Source: DASUHT01 sp038230835
GTDB taxonomy: Bacteria > Actinomycetota > Thermoleophilia > Gaiellales > JAICJC01
Reading direction: 5' to 3'
Assembly: GCA_038230835.1 (NCBI GenBank)
Contig: JBBRMM010000014.1
Coordinates: 30,968-94,967 of the forward strand
DNA length: 64,000 bases
The number at the start of each line of letters is the position of its first letter. Positions within the stretch are counted from its first letter, which is position 1. Positions 43,856-51,764 of this stretch are shown here, one piece after another. The notes under the pieces were generated by a model, which made no database searches, was not told the origin of the DNA, and worked only from the letters and a program-made list of their open reading frames with translations. The translations under genes and the position numbers were made by a program.

Positions 43856-44737
43856 TCAGCTGACCGCGGCGGTCGTCCGCCGCAGCTCGTGCGCGGCCTG
43901 CCGTACCGCTTGCTGCCAGTCACCGCCGCGCTCGCGCCAGGCGTAGATCACGGACCGGGAAGCGGACACCAGACCACCCGCGGGATGCGTCGCGAAGGCC
44001 GGCCCCATCTCTCCTGCACTACCACCCTGCGCCCCCACACCGGGCAGCAGAAACGGTGTGTCGGGCATCAGCTCGCGGGCACGCGCGACGACCTCGGGGT
44101 GGGTGGCTCCGAGCACCGCTCCCACCGCCGACAGACCGCTGTCGCCAACGTGCGGCGCTCCCCAGTCGGCGATCAGCTCAGCTGTCCGCTCCCACACCGG
44201 GCGGCCGTCGGCAAGCAGCGCCTCCTGAATGTCGGCGCCTCCGGGGTTGGAGGTGCGCGCCAGCACGAAGACGCCCGCGCCGTCGCCACAGGCGGCGAAG
44301 AACGGCGCCAGCGAGTCACCGCCCAGATAGGGGTTCACGGTCAGCGCGTCACCGACCGGCGGGTTGCCGTCACGCGCGTGCAGCCACGCCTGCGCATAGG
44401 CGGCCGCGGTCGATGCGACGTCGCCCCGCTTGCCGTCGACGATCACCAGCAGCCCGGATGCGCGCGCGTGCGCGCACACCCGCTCGAGCGCGGTTATGCC
44501 GTAACCGCCCAGCGCCTCGAAGAACGCAACCTGCGGCTTGACGGCCACTGCCTCGTCGACGACCGCGTCGATCACCTGCTCGCAGAAACGCTCGAACGCC
44601 CTCGCTCGTCCGGACGCCCCGGGGTGCAGACCGGTGATCAGCGGCGGCGGAAGCAGCTCGATCCTTGGGTCGAGCCCGACACACAGTGTGCTTGCGGAGC
44701 GGTCGACGGCGGCCGCGAGCCGATCACCGAAGTTCAT
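43856..44737 (-). CDS. pyrF: Orotidine 5'-phosphate decarboxylase (type 2)
   Basis: A 293-aa TIM barrel making UMP. The catalytic Lys103 and Asp are in VDGKRGDVASTA; CVGLDPRIELLP near the N-terminus and LLPGVGAQGGSAG near the C-terminus fit the longer type 2 PyrF of actinobacteria and myxobacteria. The ATG overlaps the nuclease stop (ATGA), so it is cotranscribed with an SOS-box gene. Confidence 0.95.
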   Translation of the reverse strand: MNFGDRLAAAVDRSASTLCVGLDPRIELLPPPLITGLHPGASGRARAFERFCEQVIDAVVDEAVAVKPQVAFFEALGGYGITALERVCAHARASGLLVIVDGKRGDVASTAAAYAQAWLHARDGNPPVGDALTVNPYLGGDSLAPFFAACGDGAGVFVLARTSNPGGADIQEALLADGRPVWERTAELIADWGAPHVGDSGLSAVGAVLGATHPEVVARARELMPDTPFLLPGVGAQGGSAGEMGPAFATHPAGGLVSASRSVIYAWRERGGDWQQAVRQAAHELRRTTAAVS

Positions 44738-46617
44738 GACCGTAATGGTACAGACGCACGCAGACCTGCGATGCGCCCCGCGGCCCGCGGCAGCGAGAAC
44801 CGGTCGATGGCCACCGGACGGGTCGCCCCACCCACTCGTGTCAGCGCGCCGGCGACGATTCTCGCCCGCTCAGCCCGCTCGGCCGACAGCGGCCCCGGTG
44901 CAGCGTGCAGCGCCGGCTCGATGCTGGTCACGAGCGCAGCCGCCTCGAGCGCCGCGTCTCCCGCCCGCGGCAACCGTCGCCTGGCGACGACCGACCCCCA
45001 GACGCAAGCGAACGCCTGCACGAACCGATCGTCGACATCGGGAGCCAGCACAACCCCGGCGCGCGAGACCGCCGTCCTTTGTCGGGCGAGCGTGGCGGCC
45101 ACCCGCTGGAGCGCGGACAGTTGGTCGCGCACCGCGGCGGCGTCCTCGAATCGGCGCTGCCGGCCGAGGTCGCGCATGCGCTGCTCGATCCGCGGGGTGG
45201 GGTCGGCCAGCCGATCACCGGCCAGCCAGCGGCCGGCCGCATCCACCGCAGCTACGTACGCATCGGTGTGCGTTCCACCGCGGCACGGCGCGCGGCACTG
45301 GCCGACCGCGCCGGCCAGGCAGGTTCCGTCGTCCACCGGCCGTGCCGGCCGGCAGGAGCGCAGACCGAACGCCTCCCGCAGCGCCGTGGCCGCCGCCTGG
45401 CCCTGCGCCCGCGAGGTGATCGGCCCGGCTGACAACCCGGCGGGCCGCGGGGCGGAGGTGACCATCAACCGCGGAACCGGCTCGTCGAGGGTCAGCGTCA
45501 GGTAGCACGAGCGTTCCGGGTGGGCGGACCGACGGTTGGCCACCGGGCGCAGGCGGATGATCAGTTCCAGCTCCAGCAGAGCGGCTTCGAACTCCGACCC
45601 CAACTGGCGGGCCTCGATCCGCCGGGTCGCCCGCAGCGCGTCTTCCACGGCGCGCCGCTGCGCGCCACCGGTGAAGTAGGAGCGCACTCGCGACCGCAGG
45701 TCGGTCGCCTTGCCGACGTACAGCACCGAGCCGTCCTCGCCATGGAACAGGTAGACGCCCGGCCCCGTCGGCATCCCGGCGGCAAGCCCGCGGCGACCCC
45801 GTGACGGCCGGGCCGCCGGTGCGCACAGGTCGATCACGTCGCCGACGGTGGCCGCACCGGCCTCCTGGGCAAGGCCGAGCAACCGCATCAGTACCTCGGC
45901 GGTGGCCTGAGCATCGGGAAGGGCGCGGTGGCACGGGCGCACGTCGGTGTCGAAGCGCTCGGCCAGAGCGCCGAGGTTCATGCGGGGCAGCCGCCCGGCC
46001 AACAGCCGGCGCGCGAGCGCGACCGTGTCGATCACCGGGGCCGCGATGCGGCCGCCCCGGCGGCGGGACAGCTCCGCGTCCAGAAAGCCGATGTCGAAGC
46101 GCGCGTTGTGGGCGACCAGCACCGCGCCGGCAGCGAAGTGCAGAAACTCCTCGAGGGACCGGGCGATACCCGGCCGGCCGCGCACCTCGGCATCGGTGAT
46201 GCCGGTGATGTTCGTGATCTCCGCCGGGATCGGGCGCCGCGGATCGACCAGCCGCTCGAACCGGGCGAGCTGCCGGAACCCGTGCAGGCGCACCGCGCCG
46301 ATCTCGACGATGCGCGACGCCGTCGGGCTGGTGCCGGTCGTCTCCAGGTCGAGCACGACGTATTCGGCCGATTCGAGTGGTGCGTCCAGCAGGGAGCTGA
46401 CCGCCTCCCATTCGCTGAGGGCAACCTCGGCCCCCGATCGCCACACGAAGCGTGCGTCCGTCCGCACGACTTCGTCGACCAACTGGCGAACCAGCGCCGA
46501 GGGCGCGCTGCGTAGTGCGAACAGGCAGTCGGCGGCCTCGACCAGTCCGACGGGCGCTCGCCGGTCGCCGAGCAGTTGGTGCAGACGGTCGGCGCCATCG
46601 AGTGTGAGCTGAGCCAT
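44734..46617 (-). CDS. DEDDh exonuclease fused to GIY-YIG/UvrC-like endonuclease
   Basis: A 627-aa nuclease. Residues 85-250 are a DnaQ-type 3'-5' exonuclease (D90-L-E92-TTG, AHNARFD near 170, His230/Asp235). Residues 285-360 are a GIY-YIG domain as in UvrC/Cho (GVYLF ... VLYVGKATDLRSRV). A UVR-type motif (IEQRMRDLGRQRRFEDAAAV) follows. It probably incises damaged DNA and trims ends. Two starts, ATG 46623 and ATG 46617; the latter fits the -10 (TATGTT) at 46626-46631, which overlaps the LexA-type box. Confidence 0.9.
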   Translation of the reverse strand: MAQLTLDGADRLHQLLGDRRAPVGLVEAADCLFALRSAPSALVRQLVDEVVRTDARFVWRSGAEVALSEWEAVSSLLDAPLESAEYVVLDLETTGTSPTASRIVEIGAVRLHGFRQLARFERLVDPRRPIPAEITNITGITDAEVRGRPGIARSLEEFLHFAAGAVLVAHNARFDIGFLDAELSRRRGGRIAAPVIDTVALARRLLAGRLPRMNLGALAERFDTDVRPCHRALPDAQATAEVLMRLLGLAQEAGAATVGDVIDLCAPAARPSRGRRGLAAGMPTGPGVYLFHGEDGSVLYVGKATDLRSRVRSYFTGGAQRRAVEDALRATRRIEARQLGSEFEAALLELELIIRLRPVANRRSAHPERSCYLTLTLDEPVPRLMVTSAPRPAGLSAGPITSRAQGQAAATALREAFGLRSCRPARPVDDGTCLAGAVGQCRAPCRGGTHTDAYVAAVDAAGRWLAGDRLADPTPRIEQRMRDLGRQRRFEDAAAVRDQLSALQRVAATLARQRTAVSRAGVVLAPDVDDRFVQAFACVWGSVVARRRLPRAGDAALEAAALVTSIEPALHAAPGPLSAERAERARIVAGALTRVGGATRPVAIDRFSLPRAAGRIAGLRASVPLRS

Positions 46618-46623
46618 CGCCAT

Positions 46624-46637
46624 CGAACATATGTTCG
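46624..46637. promoter_or_regulatory. SOS (LexA) box CGAACATATGTTCG
   Basis: A perfect 14-bp palindrome matching the Gram-positive/actinobacterial SOS consensus CGAAC-N4-GTTCG. It lies immediately upstream of the nuclease start and covers a TATGTT -10, so LexA binding would block RNA polymerase. pyrF would be co-regulated through the overlap. Confidence 0.82.
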
Positions 46638-46685
46638 CACACGGGCCGGACGGCTACCGCCCTCGCGGCGCCACCGCCCGATTGG

Positions 46686-47516
46686 TCACGCGCCTGCCGC
46701 GGCCCGCTCGGGTGCCCTGCGCACGATCACGTCGCCGCTCTTGGTGGACGCCCTCACCGTCAGCTCGACCCCCTCCTCGGCGGGCTGCTGATCGGTCATC
46801 GCGAGATCGGAAGACGCGTCGCCGGAGAGCGTCTTCAGATCGAGGTACACCCGCGACCCACGCTCGACCGCCACCCGAACGTCGCCGGACATCGTGCTGA
46901 GGTCGGCAGTACCTACGCGCACCGAGCCGACGTCGATGTCGCCCGACATGGAGGACGCCTCGATCGAGCCGCCGACGCGCCCGACGGCCACATTGCCCGA
47001 CATCGACTTCGCCTCGACCCGGGCGGTGCCGTGATCGGCGCGCACGTCGCCCGACATGCTCTGCAGCCGAGCGACGCCGCGCACGGTGCCGACGGTCACG
47101 TCGCCGCTGGTGCTGCGCACCGACGCGTCACCGTCGACCCGCTCCACCGAGGCGTCGCCCGACACGGTCTTGCAGTTCACCGTCGACACCTCGCCACGCA
47201 CGTGCACGTCAGCCGCGATCGTGGACACATCCACGCGGGTACCGATGGGTGCGGTCACGCGCAGCTCGATCTCGGGCTCTCTGCGCAGGCTGATGATGCG
47301 CCCGCGCCTCTCGGGCACGTGCACGACCAGGCGCTGGCGCTCTCCGTCGGGCACCAGTTCCTCACGGGTGGCGGCGATCGCCTCGTCGCCGCCGTCTCCG
47401 GCGAGCAGGGTCAGCTCGACGGTCGTGGTGACGACGTCCGCGGTCGAGACCTCGACCCGACCGGCGGGAAGCCGCAGGTCGAGTACGGGGGCGGTGGGCG
47501 TGTGATGGACGGTCAT
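46686..47516 (-). CDS. DUF4097 beta-helix/adhesin-like protein
   Basis: A 276-aa protein made of short repeats of S(M/T)SGDV-type units (SVRSTSGDVTVGTV, RLQSMSGDVRADHG, EAKSMSGNVAVGRV, EASSMSGDIDVGSV, LSTMSGDVRVAV), the hallmark of DUF4097/DUF4098 right-handed beta-helical proteins. No signal peptide or membrane helix. It follows the ribbon-helix-helix gene on the same strand; the pairing is a known actinobacterial arrangement of unknown role. ATG 47516 has GAAGGG upstream. Confidence 0.88.
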   Translation of the reverse strand: MTVHHTPTAPVLDLRLPAGRVEVSTADVVTTTVELTLLAGDGGDEAIAATREELVPDGERQRLVVHVPERRGRIISLRREPEIELRVTAPIGTRVDVSTIAADVHVRGEVSTVNCKTVSGDASVERVDGDASVRSTSGDVTVGTVRGVARLQSMSGDVRADHGTARVEAKSMSGNVAVGRVGGSIEASSMSGDIDVGSVRVGTADLSTMSGDVRVAVERGSRVYLDLKTLSGDASSDLAMTDQQPAEEGVELTVRASTKSGDVIVRRAPERAAAGA

Positions 47517-47714
47517 GGCGTGAATCCCTTCAGGCTCGGGCGTGGCCGCTCGGGCGCACGCCGTTCCAGATCGGTGGGTGGAAACCGGGGGCTGCAGCCG
47601 GCGCGGACTGGGCGGCCTCGATCGGCGGCCGGCGGCGGCGGCGGCCCAGCGGCACAAGCTTGGAAGCCTCGGCGGCGGGTAGATGGACGCTCGGGTAGTG
47701 CGACGCTCCTCCTC

Positions 47715-48176
47715 TCAGCTCTCGGCGTAGCCCTGCAGGCGCTTGCCCACGCGCAACTGCACCTGCGGGCGCTGGTCGAGCCCGCCGGCGACCGCGCGCA
47801 CCAGCCAAGCGTTGGTCGAAACTCCCTCTTTGGCCGCGGCCTGCTCGGCACGGAGCTTGAGGCCCTCGGGCAGCCGCAGCGTGATCCGCGCGGTCTCCCG
47901 GTCATCGGCAGAGGGGGGTGCGTCGGCCGGCGGGTCGTCGCGGACGAACGCGAACTCGACCGCGTCGCCGACCAGCCGTACCTCGACCCGGCCCGTGCCG
48001 AGTTGGGCGTTCATCTCGTGCGCGGCTTGGGAAAGTGCATCCAGCAGCCGCAGCCGCAGGGAGGACTCCAGCGCCCGACCAAGCCGGTCGGCAGCGCTCC
48101 GCACCGCGTCGTCCCCGAGTTCGGCGGCGATCGCGAGGTCGGCACGCAGCGCATCGATCAACGGTGACAGTTCCAT
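47715..48176 (-). CDS. Ribbon-helix-helix regulator (HicB/Arc-like), autoregulated
   Basis: A 153-aa protein; residues 1-85 are an alpha/beta N-terminal domain (LRLRLLDALSQAAHEMNAQL, VEVRLVGDAVEFAFV) and 97-131 a ribbon-helix-helix DNA-binding domain (ARITLRLPEGLKLRAE, KEGVSTNAWLVRAVAG), like antitoxin-type HicB proteins. No toxin gene is next to it; its partner is the DUF4097 gene 198 bp downstream. The start codon ATG 48176 lies inside the first of four operator boxes and 6 nt from CATAAT. Confidence 0.85.
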   Translation of the reverse strand: MELSPLIDALRADLAIAAELGDDAVRSAADRLGRALESSLRLRLLDALSQAAHEMNAQLGTGRVEVRLVGDAVEFAFVRDDPPADAPPSADDRETARITLRLPEGLKLRAEQAAAKEGVSTNAWLVRAVAGGLDQRPQVQLRVGKRLQGYAES

Positions 48177-48217
48177 GACGTCATTATGACGTCACAATCG
48201 ACGTCTGTCAAACGTCA
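48176..48217. promoter_or_regulatory. Operator: four phased TGACGTCA-type boxes
   Basis: TGACGTCA at 48176-48183 and 48187-48194 are perfect palindromes; cGACGTCt at 48199-48206 and aAACGTCA at 48210-48217 are variants. Their starts are 11, 12 and 11 bp apart, one helical turn, as expected for ribbon-helix-helix dimers on one face of DNA. They span the -10, spacer and -35 of the regulator's own promoter. Confidence 0.8.
48183..48211 (-). promoter_or_regulatory. Sigma-70-type promoter TTGACA-17-CATAAT, leaderless
   Basis: On the minus strand TTGACA (48211-48206), a 17-bp spacer, and CATAAT (48188-48183) are followed 6 nt later by the regulator's ATG. This is the best -35/-10 pair in the window and the clearest example of the leaderless spacing. 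Confidence 0.8.
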
Positions 48218-48240
48218 GGGTGATTGGCGGCGCAGAGACG

Positions 48241-48278
48241 CCGCCGCCCGCCGGCGGACTGCGCGCGGCGGGCGGCGG
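48241..48278 (-). terminator. 13-bp hairpin downstream of HU
   Basis: CCGCCGCCCGCCG (48241-48253) pairs perfectly with CGGCGGGCGGCGG (48266-48278) around a 12-nt loop, 27 nt after the HU stop codon. It lacks a U-tract, as many high-GC actinobacterial terminators do. Confidence 0.5.
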
Positions 48279-48304
48279 TGGAAACTCTGCTCAGACCGAC
48301 TGAG

Positions 48305-48583
48305 TTATTGCTTGACGGCGGCTTTGAGCTGGCTCCCGGCCGAGAACTTCGGCACCTTGCTGGCCGGAATCGTCACCTTCTGCGTCGGGTTGCGGGGATT
48401 CACCCCAACGCGGGCCTTGCGAGCCTGGACGCTGAACTTGCCAAACCCGGTAAATGTGACGTCGTCGCCCTTCTTGAGAGCGTCCTTGACGGAGTCGAGC
48501 ACAGCATCGAGAGCGGCACCGGCGTCCTTCTTGGACAGGCCTGACCTGCTGGCGACTGCGTCGATGAAATCGGCCTTGGTCAC
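48305..48583 (-). CDS. HU-family DNA-binding protein
   Basis: A 92-aa nucleoid protein: TKADFIDAVASRSGLSKKD, then GFGKFSVQARKARVGVNPRNP, the beta-arm with the intercalating Pro region, and SAGSQLKAAVK. No Lys/Ala-rich C-terminal tail of the mycobacterial type. GTG 48583 has a perfect AGGAGG; TAGGGT at 48628-48633 is a likely -10 for a leader of about 38 nt. Confidence 0.95.
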   Translation of the reverse strand: MTKADFIDAVASRSGLSKKDAGAALDAVLDSVKDALKKGDDVTFTGFGKFSVQARKARVGVNPRNPTQKVTIPASKVPKFSAGSQLKAAVKQ

Positions 48584-48627
48584 GTGGTCCTCCTGGTTGT
48601 GGGCGGGGAACGTGTGAAGCGGTGCCA

Positions 48628-48633
48628 ACCCTA
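48628..48633 (-). promoter_or_regulatory. -10 element TAGGGT with leader for HU
   Basis: TAGGGT on the minus strand lies 44 nt before GTG 48583; the leader holds AGGAGG. HU is a leadered, highly expressed-type gene, in contrast to the leaderless majority. Confidence 0.4.
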
Positions 48634-48675
48634 CCACCCCTATCGGACGGCGACAAACGGCTCCCTGAGCCAGAT

Positions 48676-49233
48676 TCAGCCCGCCGCGGGTGAGGGCGCA
48701 AGTCCGAGTTCGGCGACGGTGAACAACGACGCCAGCCGAACGCCCTGCGCGGCGATCGCTTCGGCTCCGCCTTCCTGCCGGTCAACCACGCAAATTGCAG
48801 CGGAAACGTCGAGTCCGGCGGCTCGCAGCGCATCCACGGCCGACAGCAGCGCACCGCCGGATGTGACAACGTCCTCAACCACGCACACCCGCTGACCGGG
48901 CTCGAATACGCCCTCCAGCCGCTTGGCCGTTCCGTACTCCTTGGCCTCCTTGCGCACGATCACGAAGGGCAGTCCGGTGCGCACCGACGCCACTGCGGCC
49001 AGCGGCACCGCACCCAATTCAGGGCCGGCCAGGAGTTGCGCGTCGGGCGCGTGCACCGCCAGCTCGACTGCGATCTCCCGTCCAAGTCCGTCCAGCAGCG
49101 CGGGGTCGGTCTCGAACCGGTACTTGTCCAGGTAGTAGCGGCTGGTGCGACCCGAACGGAGCACGAACTCACCCTCCAGGTAGGCTCGGCTCAACAGCAG
49201 ACGCCCGAGCTCGCCCCGATCGGGAGCGGTCAC
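48676..49233 (-). CDS. pyrE: Orotate phosphoribosyltransferase
   Basis: A 185-aa type I PRTase making OMP from orotate and PRPP. The PRPP loop is VCVVEDVVTSGGA (116-128), FVIVRKEAKEYG is the catalytic loop, and SRYYLDKYRF is typical of the N-terminus. GTG 49233 overlaps the upstream 70-aa gene stop as GTGA. With pyrF nearby, two late pyrimidine steps are in the window, though in different operons. Confidence 0.95.
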   Translation of the reverse strand: MTAPDRGELGRLLLSRAYLEGEFVLRSGRTSRYYLDKYRFETDPALLDGLGREIAVELAVHAPDAQLLAGPELGAVPLAAVASVRTGLPFVIVRKEAKEYGTAKRLEGVFEPGQRVCVVEDVVTSGGALLSAVDALRAAGLDVSAAICVVDRQEGGAEAIAAQGVRLASLFTVAELGLAPSPAAG

Positions 49234-49442
49234 ACGCCGCCCGCGAGTACGAGCGCCTCGGCCGCCAGCGGGAGCAGGCGGTCGGCGTCGGGCGTGCCGG
49301 CTGCCAGGGAGACCATCGAGCCGTCTTCGAAGTACAGGTCGACCCGGGTGCGGTTACGCTCCGTACGTCGGCGATAGAGCAGCGTGCCGGCGAACGAGCC
49401 CGCACCCACAACGGCGGTCATGAGCAACTTGCGCTTACGCAT
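49230..49442 (-). CDS. Small membrane-anchored protein (70 aa), unknown
   Basis: Basic start (MRKRKLLM), one hydrophobic helix (about 5-23, TAVVGAGSFAGTLLY), RRR stop-transfer, then a small beta/alpha domain (VDLYFEDGSMVSLAAGTPDA). It sits between the Roadblock gene (8-nt overlap) and pyrE (GTGA). It may anchor or partner the Roadblock protein; that is inference from position. Confidence 0.75.
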   Translation of the reverse strand: MRKRKLLMTAVVGAGSFAGTLLYRRRTERNRTRVDLYFEDGSMVSLAAGTPDADRLLPLAAEALVLAGGV

Positions 49443-49833
49443 CGGACGCGTCCTCCTCCACCGTCGCGGCGGCCGGCGGACGCGGCGCCTCACCGGCTGC
49501 GAGCTGACGAAGCAGCGTCTTCAGGTCGTAGAAGACGAGCCCGACCGTGGGATCCGACCCGGTGGTCGCGACCACGAGGCGGTCGCCGTCGGCGACAATG
49601 AAGACCGAACCGTCGGCCGTCGCCGCCTGCATCTGCGCGATCGGTTCACGGCCGAGGTCGCGGCGCACCTGTTCGGCCTGACCGAGCAGATCGGCGGCCA
49701 GTCGGGCCAGCTTGACCGCCGGCTGACCGTCCAACGTCGCCCCCAGCACCTCGCCATCCGCAGAGGCCAGCACGGCGACCTCGACCTGGGTCGAAAGGTC
49801 CTTCAGTTCGGCGAGCGCTTCGGCAATGTCCAT
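49435..49833 (-). CDS. Roadblock/LC7-domain protein
   Basis: A 132-aa protein with a Roadblock/LC7 fold (DIAEALAELKDLS, VEVAVLASADGEVLGATL, SVFIVADGDRLVVATTG, GLVFYDLKTLLRQLAAG) plus an acidic tail (VEEDASDA). In bacteria such proteins (MglB-like) often act on small GTPases; no MglA-type GTPase is nearby. ATG 49833 has TACTTT 7 nt upstream, so it heads the Roadblock-70-aa-pyrE operon. Confidence 0.88.
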   Translation of the reverse strand: MDIAEALAELKDLSTQVEVAVLASADGEVLGATLDGQPAVKLARLAADLLGQAEQVRRDLGREPIAQMQAATADGSVFIVADGDRLVVATTGSDPTVGLVFYDLKTLLRQLAAGEAPRPPAAATVEEDASDA

Positions 49834-49840
49834 CGCGCCC

Positions 49841-49846
49841 AAAGTA
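49841..49846 (-). promoter_or_regulatory. -10 element TACTTT for the Roadblock operon
   Basis: TACTTT on the minus strand ends 7 nt before ATG 49833. Confidence 0.55.
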
Positions 49847-49895
49847 GCACACGAGCTGCGGCAGGAGCCCGCATCGGCAGCGCCAATCAAGGACC

Positions 49896-50777
49896 GTGAC
49901 ACCCACCCCACCCGACGAGCCGCCGCTGCTGCTGCACCCGCTGCGCGCCCTCGCCTCCCATACCCACCCGGTGGTGGCCAAGTATCTGCGCGACCGCGGG
50001 CCGCACCTGGCGGCCATGGTCGCCTACTACGCGCTGCTGTCGCTGGTTCCCTTCCTGTTCCTCGCCGTGTCGCTGCTCGGTTTTCTCGGCCCGGTGTCCG
50101 CCGACTCCTATCTGGTGCGCGAGCTCGAACACATCCTGCCCGGCCAGTCGGCCCACGACCTGATCGACCCGTTGCGCGGGATCCAGCGAAACGCGGGCAC
50201 GCTGGGCGTGATCGGCCTGGTCGGCATCGCATGGACGGCGCTGGGCTTCTACTCGGCGCTGGAGTCGGCCCTGAACATCGTGTTCGGCGTCCAGAACCGC
50301 GCATTCCTTCACCAGAAGTGGGTCACATTCGTGCTGGTGGCAAGCTCTCTCATGGTGCTCTTCGTCTCGCTGATCGTGGCCACGGCGACCACGGGCTGGC
50401 TCGACCGGCACACGAACAACCTGATCAGCGTGCCGCTGGTCGGCTACGTGCTGGCGCTGATCTTCACCAGCGCCGGGGCGTTCGGGTTCCTGATGGTGGT
50501 GTACCGGTACCTGACGAACGTCGAGCTGCACCGCGCCGACGTGTGGCCCGGAGCGGTGGCCGGCACCGTGCTCTTTCAACTCTCGTTCCAGGCGCTGCCG
50601 CTGTACCTGAGGTTCTCCGACCAGCTGATCGCGGTGCGAGCGTTCGGCGGCCTGGTGATCCTGCTCGTGTGGCTCTATCTGATGGCCAACATCGTCGTGC
50701 TGGGCGCCGAGATCAACTGGTGGCGCTGGAGCCGGCGGCAGGCTCCGGAGGCGGAGGAGCCGGTGGGCCTGGCGTAG
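49896..50777 (+). CDS. YihY/BrkB-family inner-membrane protein
   Basis: A 293-aa membrane protein with about six helices; AAMVAYYALLSLVPFLFL, GLVGIAWTALGFYSALESALN and LVWLYLMANIVVLGAEIN are the conserved blocks of the family once called ribonuclease BN, now thought to be transporter-like. GTG 49896 is the first start before the conserved N-terminus; the preceding AAGGACC is a weak ribosome-binding site. Divergent from the Roadblock operon. Confidence 0.9.
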   Translation: MTPTPPDEPPLLLHPLRALASHTHPVVAKYLRDRGPHLAAMVAYYALLSLVPFLFLAVSLLGFLGPVSADSYLVRELEHILPGQSAHDLIDPLRGIQRNAGTLGVIGLVGIAWTALGFYSALESALNIVFGVQNRAFLHQKWVTFVLVASSLMVLFVSLIVATATTGWLDRHTNNLISVPLVGYVLALIFTSAGAFGFLMVVYRYLTNVELHRADVWPGAVAGTVLFQLSFQALPLYLRFSDQLIAVRAFGGLVILLVWLYLMANIVVLGAEINWWRWSRRQAPEAEEPVGLA

Positions 50778-50818
50778 GGCTGGCCGCTCGCCGTGAGGCC
50801 GGCGTCGCGTCGGCCGTG

Positions 50819-50824
50819 TAGGAT
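50819..50824 (+). promoter_or_regulatory. -10 element TAGGAT for the alpha/beta hydrolase
   Basis: TAGGAT ends 7 nt before GTG 50832 and favours that start over GTG 50844. Confidence 0.5.
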
Positions 50825-50831
50825 TGCCTCG

Positions 50832-51764
50832 GTGAGAGAGTCGGTGTCGAAGGAGACGCGCGAGGGCACGGTTCCGTTCCATCTCGGGGATCGGGTCGCC
50901 GACACGTGGTTTCGCGTCACCGGCGACGTGGATCTGGGCGATCCCGGCGTCGCGGCGCCGCTGGTCGTCCTCCACGGCGGCCCCGGCGCGACGCACGACT
51001 ACCTGCTCTCCATCACCGACCTGGCGCTGAGTGGCCGGGCCGTCGTCCACTACGACCAGTTGGGCAACGGGCGCAGCACGCACTTCCCCGACCGGGGTGC
51101 CGACTTCTGGACCGTGGAGCTGTTCGTGCGCGAGCTGCACAATCTCGTGGACGCGCTCGGGATCAGCGACCGCCATCACGTCCTCGGCCAGTCGTGGGGT
51201 GGCTTCCTCGCCCAGGAGTACGCCCTTAAGCGGCCGCCCGGCCTGCGGTCGTTGGTGCTCGCGAACACGGCCGCCTCGTTCCCGGATTTCGTCGCCGAGG
51301 CGAACCGGCTGCGAGCCGAACTGCCGCCCGAGGTCGAGGCGACGTTACGGCGTCACGAGGAGGCGGGGACGACGGATGACCCGCGGTATGCCGAGGCGTG
51401 CCAGGTCTTCTACGCACGCCATGTGTGCCGGCTCGACCCCTGGCCCGCCGAAGTGGTGGAGGCGTTCGCGTGGATCGAGCGCGACCCGACGGTCTACCAC
51501 ACGATGAATGGGCCGAGTGAGTTCCACGTCATCGGGTCGATCAAAGACTGGCAGTCGAAGGACCGGCTGGGCTCGATCGACGTGCCGACGCTCCTGATCT
51601 CGGGTCGCCACGACGAGGCGACGCCGGCGCTGCAGGAGGTGCTGCAGAGTGGTATCCACGGATCCGAATGGGTGTTGTTCGCCGAGTCGTCGCACCTGCC
51701 GCACGTCGAAGAGCGCGAGCGGTACATGCAGGTGGTCGGCGACTGGCTGGCTCGTTACGACTGA
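50832..51764 (+). CDS. Proline-iminopeptidase-like alpha/beta hydrolase (paralogue 1)
   Basis: A 310-aa hydrolase. HGGPG (oxyanion, residue 48), Ser121 in GQSWGG, Asp in SGRHDEATP and His in SSHLPHVEE make a complete triad; the cap region contains RHVCRLDPWP and YHTMNGPSEFHVIG. Family S33 releases N-terminal prolines or hydrolyses amides. Clearly paralogous to the gene at 57892-58782 through the same cap motifs. Convergent with rdgB, overlapping it by 10 nt. Confidence 0.9.
   Translation: MRESVSKETREGTVPFHLGDRVADTWFRVTGDVDLGDPGVAAPLVVLHGGPGATHDYLLSITDLALSGRAVVHYDQLGNGRSTHFPDRGADFWTVELFVRELHNLVDALGISDRHHVLGQSWGGFLAQEYALKRPPGLRSLVLANTAASFPDFVAEANRLRAELPPEVEATLRRHEEAGTTDDPRYAEACQVFYARHVCRLDPWPAEVVEAFAWIERDPTVYHTMNGPSEFHVIGSIKDWQSKDRLGSIDVPTLLISGRHDEATPALQEVLQSGIHGSEWVLFAESSHLPHVEERERYMQVVGDWLARYD

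Noticed and set aside
43853..43866. 14-bp perfect palindrome CGGTCAGCTGACCG at the end of pyrF
   Set aside because: It overlaps the pyrF stop codon and last codons and may be chance or a weak terminator; no second copy or regulatory context.
47715..48176. Toxin-antitoxin module (HicB-type antitoxin)
   Set aside because: No HicA-like or other toxin gene is adjacent; the neighbour is a DUF4097 beta-repeat protein, so the regulator is described without a toxin claim.
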